DNA of 41,059 nt from Filibacter tadaridae (GTDB taxonomy: Bacteria > Bacillota > Bacilli > Bacillales_A > Planococcaceae). The stretch's first letter is position 1; each line of letters begins with the position of its first letter. The position numbers and the translations under genes are program-made. Location of the stretch: NCBI RefSeq assembly GCF_900609045.1, contig NZ_UXAV01000054.1, forward strand, positions 1 through 41,059, in the 5' to 3' direction. Positions 35,582-41,059 of the stretch are shown one piece after another. The notes beneath the pieces were generated by a model. It worked only from the letters and a program-made list of their open reading frames with translations, was not told the origin of the DNA and searched no databases.

Positions 35582-36690
35582 AAGTAATGTTTATTGTATA
35601 TCATGATATACAAACTGAAGCTAGAAGCCAAGAAATTCTTGAATGTGCAAAGAAATTGAGCGATGAAACAATTTTAGTTTCATATTCTAAACCATTTGAT
35701 ACTTCTAATTACAAATGCATTTTAACAGGAAATGGAGAAAGAAATTATTTTTCGTTTATAAAAGGGGCTATAAAAGCGATTAAAAATGAGAATCCCGATA
35801 TTGTTATTTTACATGATAATTATACTTCAACTATATTGAGATGGATAACAAAACATAGAAAAAATATATATGTGATATATGATTCAAGTGAATTATATAT
35901 TGGGAAAAACGGAAAACGTAGGACTTTGAAAATGAAAATAGCAGAGCATATGAGGTATTTTGAAAGAAAATATTTAAAATATGCTAATATTGTTATTGCA
36001 GCAAATATTGAGAGAGCAAATATTATGAAAGATTATTATGGATTAGATGAGGTTCCAATAGTTTTTGATAATATCCATAGAATAGATGATACATTTAATG
36101 TTGTTGAATGCGAACAAAAATATGGGCATTTATTTAATTCTGACTCATTCAATATTTTGTATGCAGGAGGAATTGCGGAACATAGATTAACTTTTGAGTT
36201 AGCAGAAGCTGTAGGGAAATTAGGATCTAAATATCAATTAATAGTTATTGGACAAAGCACAGCAAAGGATAAGGATAAGTTTAATTCAATGCTTTCAACA
36301 ATGAAATATTCTAATATATTTTATGCAGGATTTATTTCCCGTGGTGAAATGAAATATATGTTGAAAAATACTAATGTCAGTGTTTCTATTTTTGCTCTGG
36401 ATACTGTAAATAATATAAATTGTGCTTCGGGTAAATTATATGAAAGTTTGTTCGAAGGCATACCATTACTTACTTCTGAAAATCCACCTTTAAAAAGAAT
36501 TTGTACAGACTATAAGGTAGGTATTAGTTCAAATGACTTCTCTCAAGCAATAGTTGAGTTGGAAGGAAATTATGATTATTTTATCGAGAATGTTAAGGTA
36601 TATACCGAAAGTTTAGATGTAGAGGGTAGGATTGATACTCTAGTTGAGCAATTAAAAGAGAAAATGAAAACTGATAATATAATAATTTGA
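35578..36690 (+). CDS. Glycosyltransferase, GT-B fold
   Basis: 370 residues. Start GTG 35578 overlaps the wzx stop (GTGA) with AAGGAGGG just upstream. N-terminal domain with NPDIVILHDNYTSTILRWIT and IYDSSELYIGKNGKRR, and a donor-side domain with FNILYAGGIAEHRLTFELAEA, NIFYAGFISRGEMKYML and ASGKLYESLFEGIPLL, the place of the GT4 donor-binding loop. It adds a sugar to the repeat unit; donor and linkage cannot be told. Last gene of the polysaccharide locus. No terminator is obvious after it, only repeats. Confidence 0.75.
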   Translation: MKVMFIVYHDIQTEARSQEILECAKKLSDETILVSYSKPFDTSNYKCILTGNGERNYFSFIKGAIKAIKNENPDIVILHDNYTSTILRWITKHRKNIYVIYDSSELYIGKNGKRRTLKMKIAEHMRYFERKYLKYANIVIAANIERANIMKDYYGLDEVPIVFDNIHRIDDTFNVVECEQKYGHLFNSDSFNILYAGGIAEHRLTFELAEAVGKLGSKYQLIVIGQSTAKDKDKFNSMLSTMKYSNIFYAGFISRGEMKYMLKNTNVSVSIFALDTVNNINCASGKLYESLFEGIPLLTSENPPLKRICTDYKVGISSNDFSQAIVELEGNYDYFIENVKVYTESLDVEGRIDTLVEQLKEKMKTDNIII

Positions 36691-36718
36691 ATTTCAGATA
36701 GCTGTGTATCAAATTTCG

Positions 36719-36777
36719 GGTACCTATAATGTTAAATAGATAGTCGGCAAATGAAAAAACCATTGTTTTCAGGGTAT
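36719..36777 (+). repeat. Orphan copy of the IS110 left-end leader (59 bp)
   Basis: 58 of 59 bases match 37063-37121, the DNA just before the IS110 transposase. It starts with the same GGTACCT and contains AACCATTGTTTTCAG (36758-36772), complementary to the transposase start region. No transposase follows it; instead a truncated MITE-like copy begins at 36786. Probably the stump of an earlier IS110 insertion or a partial duplication. Confidence 0.65.
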
Positions 36778-36785
36778 TAATTTTG

Positions 36786-36826
36786 GGTACCTGTGCACGA
36801 AACTATTCCGATAATACACTACAATA
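36786..36826 (+). mobile_element. Truncated MITE-like element, copy 3
   Basis: Left end GGTACCTGTGCACGAAACTA and following signature to ACACTACAATA, then cut short where the next copy begins. Confidence 0.55.
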
Positions 36827-36836
36827 ATTAATTTCG

Positions 36837-36970
36837 GGTACCTGTGCACGACACTATTCCGACAATACACTACAATTACATATTTATGCGAAAAAAACGT
36901 TAGAGTCTAATGTTTATTGAATAATTATGTAATTGGTTGAATTGTTGGTTGTTGTTTGTTGCACAGGCAC
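36837..36970 (+). mobile_element. Full MITE-like element, copy 4 (134 bp)
   Basis: From GGTACCTGTGCA (36837-36848) to GCACAGGCAC (36961-36970), imperfect inverted ends. Interior ACTATTCCGACAATACACTA and the G/T-rich TTGTTGGTTGTTGTTTGTTG. Non-coding. Placed tandem to the truncated copy at 36786. Confidence 0.7.
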
Positions 36971-37101
36971 CCACACAATTCACGCACAATTAATACATAA
37001 AGCTAGGTATGTTCCTACGAAAATCCAGCCTGGACGAGCTACCCCAGCTATTAATCATTTCAGGTACCTATTATGTTAAATAGATAGTCGGCAAATGAAA
37101 A

Positions 37102-37192
37102 AACCATTGTTTTCAGGGTATAAGAGAAGTACCAATCACAGAACTTCCAATATACAATTCCCACCAAAAAGGAGGAGCTGAAAACAATGGTT
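37102..37192 (+). promoter_or_regulatory. Leader hairpin that can mask the transposase start codon
   Basis: AACCATTGTTTTCAG (37102-37116) is the exact reverse complement of CTGAAAACAATGGTT (37178-37192), which contains the transposase ATG (37187-37189) and directly follows the GGAGGAG ribosome site. Pairing in the mRNA would hide the start codon and crowd the ribosome site. The same DNA could be part of the IS110 guide (bridge/seek) RNA. Confidence 0.55.
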
Positions 37193-38590
37193 ACACTATC
37201 ATTTAATCATATTCAGGGGAAGAATGGAAGTCATTGGAACCGCTTAATGCGGGAAGAAAAGGCAAAGGAATATTGTATTGTAGCGATTGATGCGGCAAAG
37301 TTTGTAAATACAGCGATGGTGTGCACGATCTACGGCGATATTTTACAGGAGCCATTTGAGTTTGACGGGTCAATGTCAGGCTATCAACTGATGAAGAAAC
37401 ACATTGATGCGACTTGTGAGGCTTACTCACTTACGCAAGTGATTGTCGGAATTGAAACGACTGCGCATTACTATGAAGACCTCGTAAGGCTTTGTATGGT
37501 GGAAGGATATATCGTCCGTATATTGAATGCGGCGACGACCGCCAGGGAAAGAGAAACCGTGTTAAATTACACGAAAACGGACCGTGTGGATTTGATGGCG
37601 ATTGTTCAGTCGCTACTTCATGGACGAGGTGGAACGAGCGTTGAGTCAATGCTGGAGCTAGAATCGTTAAAGACATTGACAAGAGCCAGACGGACGCTTG
37701 TGAACGCACAAACGAGGACTATCAATCATCTACGTTTGTATATGGACCATATTTTCCGTGAGTTTCAAGGGAAAAATCTAAAGGTTGATGGTGAAAATAA
37801 GGTGATTAAAATCCTGGATCAGTTCGTTTCAAAAACGTCCCTATTCTTGATGAGAAACCATCCTCACCCGTCAGATATCTTAACCCTTGGTAAAGAGGGG
37901 CTGAGAAAGATTTCAATAGAAAATAATTTGAAGCTCAGGAATGATGTCATAGACAGGCTATTGGATTACGCCGGGAACTCGATTTCCAAACCAAAGTCTA
38001 TGCTTGAAAGCGAATTGATTTTACTCAAACTAAAGTTGGATGAGTATGCGTTAATTCACCGTCAAATCAAGGAACTTGAGGATGTAATTGAAGAGAAATT
38101 ATTGGAGACTGATGGTGGTATTCTCTTGAGTATGCCTGGTTTGGGCATCACTACAGCAGCGGAATTGACTGCTGAAATAGGGAACGTCCATGACTTCTCG
38201 CATGCAGGGCAACTCATCAAAATGGCCGGTACGAATCCGATTGTAAGACAATCTGGTGGAAAACGTGCGAACCATTACCGAATATCGAAACAAGGTAGGG
38301 CTGCTTTCCGAAACGTGGTCTATCAGGTAGGAAAAAATGTTTCAATTCAGAATCCGGAAATGAAAATACGTTACCTGGCGATGAAGGACAAAGGGAAGAA
38401 AGCAGGTCAGTCCTATATTGCCTTGGGGAATCGGATTCTAAGAATTGCCTTCGCCATGATCAAAAACCAACAGCTTTATAAAAGCAATCAACCGGATTAT
38501 TGTTTAGAAAAAGTCATCGCTGGCAAACTAAGACACACTGAAAAGCAAAAGCTGTTCAATCAACGCTATCTAAAAGCAGAAGAACTGTAA
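37187..38590 (+). CDS. IS110-family DEDD transposase (recombinase)
   Basis: 467 residues. N-terminal RuvC-like DEDD domain: Asp35 (CIVAIDAAK), Glu90 (VGIETT), Asp132 and Asp135 (KTDRVDL). A helical middle follows (~160-310). The C-terminal transposase_20 domain holds LSMPGLGITTAAELTAEIG, then the serine region NPIVRQSGGKR with Ser356 and YRISKQGRAAFR. Such recombinases act as tetramers with an element-encoded guide RNA. GGAGGAG lies nine bases before the ATG. All motif residues are present, so it could be active. Higher GC than the polysaccharide genes to its left, fitting separate arrival. At 467 residues it is at the long end for the family. Confidence 0.92.
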   Translation: MVTLSFNHIQGKNGSHWNRLMREEKAKEYCIVAIDAAKFVNTAMVCTIYGDILQEPFEFDGSMSGYQLMKKHIDATCEAYSLTQVIVGIETTAHYYEDLVRLCMVEGYIVRILNAATTARERETVLNYTKTDRVDLMAIVQSLLHGRGGTSVESMLELESLKTLTRARRTLVNAQTRTINHLRLYMDHIFREFQGKNLKVDGENKVIKILDQFVSKTSLFLMRNHPHPSDILTLGKEGLRKISIENNLKLRNDVIDRLLDYAGNSISKPKSMLESELILLKLKLDEYALIHRQIKELEDVIEEKLLETDGGILLSMPGLGITTAAELTAEIGNVHDFSHAGQLIKMAGTNPIVRQSGGKRANHYRISKQGRAAFRNVVYQVGKNVSIQNPEMKIRYLAMKDKGKKAGQSYIALGNRILRIAFAMIKNQQLYKSNQPDYCLEKVIAGKLRHTEKQKLFNQRYLKAEEL

Positions 38591-38860
38591 ACGTTCCATT
38601 AAGCAATAAACAAAGGCGTTTTCCCGGAACGTAGACCACATTGTTCAAGGTACCTGAGGCTTTAATGACCTCGTTACACAGCGTTATGGGTCTTGTTCCA
38701 CAAATACGAATAAAACGTTAAAGAAACTTATTTTGTATTTAATAGGATGTATCCCTGTGGAATGAAATGCAAGACCTTTCACGTTGCGGAAAAACGCCAT
38801 TATAGAGTGTTCTGTGATTGTTGAGTTTCAAAAAAAATACCATTATGAGGCTTAATTTCG
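38591..38860 (+). other. Non-coding DNA after the IS110 transposase
   Basis: No gene. It contains ACGTTCC (38591-38597) and GGAACGT (38626-38632) as an inverted pair inside the proposed right end. An alternative longer pairing joins GGAAC/GACC (38626-38637) with GGGTC/GTTCC (38688-38699) around an inner GAGG/CCTC stem (38656-38672). The two structures exclude each other. The second would cross the proposed element boundary. Confidence 0.4.
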
Positions 38861-38930
38861 GGTACCTGTGCACGAAACTATTCCGACAATACACTACAAT
38901 TACATATTTATGCAAAGAAAACGTTAAAGC
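38861..38930 (+). mobile_element. Truncated MITE-like element, copy 5
   Basis: Left end GGTACCTGTGCACGAAACTA through AAAACGTTAAAGC, then cut where the next copy starts with its own TTAATTTCGGGTACC flank. Mirrors the truncated-plus-full pair on the other side of the IS110 element. Confidence 0.6.
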
Positions 38931-38939
38931 TTAATTTCG

Positions 38940-39073
38940 GGTACCTGTGCATGAAACTATTCTGACAATACACTACAATTACATATTCATGCGGAAAAAA
39001 CGTTGAATCCTAATGTTTATCGAATACATATTCAATTGGTTGAATTGTTGGTTGTTGTTTGTTGCACAGGTAC
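38940..39073 (+). mobile_element. Full MITE-like element, copy 6 (134 bp)
   Basis: GGTACCTGTGCA (38940-38951) to TGCACAGGTAC (39063-39073), near-perfect inverted ends, with the family interior. Directly after it, TATGTAATTGTAGTGAATTA resembles an inverted fragment of the element's left part. The rest of 39074-39300 has no gene. Confidence 0.7.
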
Positions 39074-39313
39074 ACACACAATTAGTATGTAATTGTAGTG
39101 AATTAATTGAATACTGACGGTTACAACGCATAGGTGCCTAAAATAAAATTAATTACTCTGATCTTCATTCTGTTATTATAGAATCACAGGGAGTTATTCT
39201 GAATAGTTCTATACACAGCTTACCCGAATTTATGTAGTTTGAGCATGTATTATCTGATAGACGGTTACAGCAATACTACAGAAAAACTAATATTAGTAGG
39301 TTGGTGATAAGAA

Positions 39314-40333
39314 ATGGCGATATGGATAAATAGAAATCATTTAGTAGGTCGTACTAGTGAAATTATAGGTTATAAGTCTGGTTTAGGTCTTACTCTTGAA
39401 GAGTTTAATGATATTGTTCCCATTCAATTTCATTCATTATGGTTCGGCAATAGCACCGACTTACTAAGAATTAGATCGGAGGAATACGAAGAACTCATTA
39501 CATATTTATTATATAAAGTGGGGAATACGCAAAGTCCTAGCACTGTCCCTTCTTCCATACTGTTGCATAATAAATACAGGAATAATCCGGAACTTTTAAA
39601 GATGTATATGGATTTAGCCGCCTCTGCTATTAATTTTCTTTCAGAGGCAACACGTAAATTTGTCGAGAATAACAGTAAAAATGGCATAGATCCTTCACCT
39701 TATGTAATAGAATCGGGCATTAAATATGAAAAAAAAGGTGTTGAAATGGCGATTGAAATAATGAAAGGATTCAATTCAGACCTCCATAGGAGCCCTTGGG
39801 GGGAAATCAGACAAATTAATTGGACAGATATCGCACAACTAAAAAACTTGTTTGAGAGTGAATCTTTAGAAACACTCTATGGTAACTTTATTGATCAAAG
39901 ATATATTGATTACCTCAGTCACAACTTTGACTCCATCGGAAATATCCATTGGAGAAAGTTTGAAGCACTCACATGTGAATTCTTTGAAAAGCAGGGATAT
40001 TACGTAGAAATTGGAGAAGGACGAAATGATGACGGCATAGATGCGCGATTGTGGACTCATGAAATAGATAAATTAGGCCCTCCAACTATTATTATACAGT
40101 GTAAAAGATATAAAGATAAAATCGAAAAAATGGTTGTAAAATCGCTTTGGGCTGATATTCAGGAGTATGGTGCAGAATCCGGTTTACTCGTTACCACAAG
40201 CTCACTTTCTCCAGGCGCTGAGAAAGTTTGTACCGCCAGAAACTATCCAATAACGCAAGTTAATAGAGAAACTTTAAAACTATGGATAAAAGTAATGAGA
40301 ACCCCATATAAAGGAGTGTTTATGGCTGAATAA
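39314..40333 (+). CDS. Mrr-like restriction endonuclease-family protein
   Basis: 339 residues. Residues ~1-200 are a mostly helical N-terminal part I do not recognise. Residues ~208-325 are an Mrr-type catalytic domain of the PD-(D/E)XK fold: Glu217 in WRKFEALTCEFF, Asp243 in NDDGIDARLW, and Gln262-Cys-Lys264 in IIIQCKRYK, then GLLVTTSSLSPGAEK. Mrr-like enzymes are type IV restriction nucleases that cut modified foreign DNA. No partner methylase or helicase is next to it, so it could act alone or be an orphan. Start at ATG 39314 with a weak GGTGAT upstream. It lies between MITE-like copies in a mobile-element-rich flank. Confidence 0.78.
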   Translation: MAIWINRNHLVGRTSEIIGYKSGLGLTLEEFNDIVPIQFHSLWFGNSTDLLRIRSEEYEELITYLLYKVGNTQSPSTVPSSILLHNKYRNNPELLKMYMDLAASAINFLSEATRKFVENNSKNGIDPSPYVIESGIKYEKKGVEMAIEIMKGFNSDLHRSPWGEIRQINWTDIAQLKNLFESESLETLYGNFIDQRYIDYLSHNFDSIGNIHWRKFEALTCEFFEKQGYYVEIGEGRNDDGIDARLWTHEIDKLGPPTIIIQCKRYKDKIEKMVVKSLWADIQEYGAESGLLVTTSSLSPGAEKVCTARNYPITQVNRETLKLWIKVMRTPYKGVFMAE

Positions 40334-40379
40334 TTGTATAAGGTTTATTTCATAACTGAAAAGTGAGCCATTTCGTAAC

Positions 40380-40530
40380 TTAATTTTGAGCCAATAAATC
40401 ATGATTATTTTCAATCCATTCTTGTGTTTCTTTCATGCGATATGATGGACCAATCATATTTAGAACGTGCGATTTATGAGTTAATTGATCAGTAAGTGCT
40501 GCATTTAACACTGGTGTATTTTGCAAGAAA
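40380..40530 (-). pseudogene. C-terminal remnant of an IS21-family IstB ATPase
   Basis: Reading leftwards to a TAA at 40382-40380, the frame gives NTPVLNAALTDQLTHKSHVL, then NMIGPSYRMKETQEWI and LLAQN, the characteristic IstB carboxyl end. Upstream (to the right) the frame is broken and runs into a MITE-like copy, so only about 50 codons survive. IstB is the helper ATPase of IS21 transposition. Confidence 0.7.
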
Positions 40531-40589
40531 AAAGTGCAGAAGAATGCAAGAGAAAATACACAAGCTTGCCAGCCTTCAATTTAAGTTCG

Positions 40590-40722
40590 GGTACCTGTGC
40601 ACGAAACTATTCCGACAATACACTACAATTACATATTTATGCGAAAAAACGTTAAAGTCTAATGTTTATCAAATATATATGCAATTGGTTGAATTGTTGG
40701 TTGTTGTTTGTTGAACAGGTAC
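40590..40722 (+). mobile_element. MITE-like element, copy 7 (133 bp)
   Basis: GGTACCTGTGCACGAAACTA at the left, full interior, and GAACAGGTAC at the right (one base off the usual GCACAGGTAC). It lies against the broken end of the IstB remnant, consistent with insertion into it or deletion up to it. Confidence 0.7.
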
Positions 40723-40845
40723 ACACACAATTAGGAGTAGAGAGAATATTAGAGAGTATTTATATTACGTGAAAGACGGTCAGAAATAAGCAGTAAATAC
40801 AGAGATGGCTTCAAGTCATTCAGGAAATATTGATGATATATAATT

Positions 40846-40891
40846 GCCCACTAAGTTAGCGTATGGATTTTGATACGGCTAATTGGTGGGC
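40846..40891. repeat. Bulged hairpin, 46 bases
   Basis: GCCCACTAA, then TTAGC and GTAT, pair with ATAC, GCTAA and TTGGTGGGC, with one-base bulges and a short loop. No T-run. May be a decayed terminator or repeat; no gene is visible in 40723-40998. Confidence 0.4.
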
Positions 40892-40998
40892 TATTCCGCT
40901 TATATAATAACTTTCGAGGCCAATTTAAAATAACTGTAAAAGTACTTGGTGCAGAAAAGTCGGTATGAGTAAAATGTTTGTGGGTGAATAAATAGTAA

Positions 40999-41051
40999 CC
41001 GCTCCCTGCAAGTTGGAATCCCGGTTTTGGATTCCAACTTGCAGGGAGCGG
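40999..41051. repeat. Perfect 23-bp palindrome with seven-base loop
   Basis: Left arm 40999-41021 (starts CCGCTCCCTGCAAG) is the exact reverse complement of right arm 41029-41051 (ends CTTGCAGGGAGCGG), loop CGGTTTT. The arms are GC-rich in AT-rich surroundings. No T-run follows inside the window, so it is not a standard terminator as seen; it may be a strong terminator or repeat end continuing beyond the edge. Confidence 0.75.
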
Positions 41052-41059
41052 AAAGTAAG

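Larger units (their letters stand above)
37070..38655 (+). mobile_element. IS110-family insertion sequence
   Basis: About 1,586 bp, proposed from the heptamer GGTACCT that stands just before (37063-37069) and at the right end (38649-38655). Within the 7-bp ambiguity the element could equally be 37063-38648. It holds one transposase gene, a 117-base left non-coding end and a ~65-base right end. Closing the gap restores TCAGGTACCTGA, a perfect 12-bp palindrome. IS110 elements lack terminal inverted repeats and keep only a short core at the junctions, which fits. The boundaries are inferred from this one copy. Confidence 0.6.

Noticed and set aside
38626..38699. Guide RNA of the IS110 element located downstream of the gene (IS1111-style)
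   Set aside because: A foldable 74-base stretch exists here, but it crosses the right boundary suggested by the GGTACCT junction and restored palindrome. The upstream leader is the better candidate, though this alternative is not excluded.
36700..39120. CRISPR array, suggested by spaced repeats near the IS110 element
   Set aside because: The repeats are few, 40-135 bp long, unevenly spaced and have inverted ends; no cas genes are present.
40496..40714. 72-codon frame on the + strand
   Set aside because: It runs through a MITE-like copy and the opposite strand of the IstB remnant; no ribosome site.
1..41059. tRNA or rRNA genes
   Set aside because: I saw no cloverleaf-like TTCGA/T-arm context with a CCA-type end and no ribosomal RNA segments; short hairpins found are explained as terminators or repeats.

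Overview
The window looks like the chromosome of a low-GC, spore-former-type member of the Bacillales, probably Sporosarcina or a close Caryophanaceae/Planococcaceae relative. The signs are two surface proteins with triple S-layer-homology (SLH) domains, a ComK homologue, a LysM-NlpC/P60 wall hydrolase, a CapABC-type tyrosine-kinase system, and a GC-rich dispersed repeat of the kind common in Bacillaceae. Genus is an inference from gene content and style only.

Layout. (1) 1-9,900: surface and regulatory genes. An SLH-anchored phosphodiester-glycosidase-like protein faces a second SLH protein across a shared terminator. Next come the LysM/P60 hydrolase, a small alternative sigma factor and, divergently from it, comK. 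A membrane-anchored protein of unknown function and a VanZ-family protein follow. Intergenic DNA here carries two repeat families: a ~19 bp imperfect palindrome and a ~135-145 bp MITE-like element with GGTACCTGTGC ends. (2) 10,624-14,813: capA-capB-capC-capD, with moderate GC. (3) 15,112-36,690: a clearly AT-richer polysaccharide locus, nearly all + strand, with ATGA/GTGA-type overlaps. Its first half (PIG-L deacetylase, formyltransferase, capM-like sugar-1-P transferase, capN-like reductase, capL/wbuB-like transferase, capE, capF, capG) predicts D-FucNAc and L-FucNAc building blocks, as in Staphylococcus aureus type 5/8 capsule, plus a possible N-formylated amino sugar. Its second half (wbpA, deacetylase-like gene, LpxD-like acyltransferase, wbpB, wbpD, wbpE) predicts a 2,3-diacetamido-uronic acid. 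A decayed wzy polymerase sits between the halves. A dead IS3-type element separates wbpE from an intact wzy-wzx-glycosyltransferase module. (4) 36,691-41,059: a mobile-element-rich flank with an IS110-family element, at least five MITE-like copies (some nested), an Mrr-like nuclease gene, an IstB fragment and a long perfect palindrome at the right edge.

Working together: CapA/B/C would control chain length and export by tyrosine phosphorylation and dephosphorylation. CapM would load the first sugar on undecaprenyl phosphate, the transferases would extend it, Wzx would flip it and Wzy would polymerise it. The locus looks assembled in steps: a staphylococcal-like CapDNM/EFG core, a Wbp uronic-acid cassette, loss of one polymerase and acquisition of another.

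The most unusual observation is the IS110 element. It is bounded by GGTACCT on both sides, and removing it restores a perfect 12-bp palindrome. Its leader carries a segment resembling both the right junction and the target. A 58/59-identical orphan copy of that leader lies 344 bp upstream, and the same GGTACCT heptamer starts the MITE-like elements. This suggests guide-RNA-directed insertion at MITE ends plus control of the transposase start codon by a leader hairpin.
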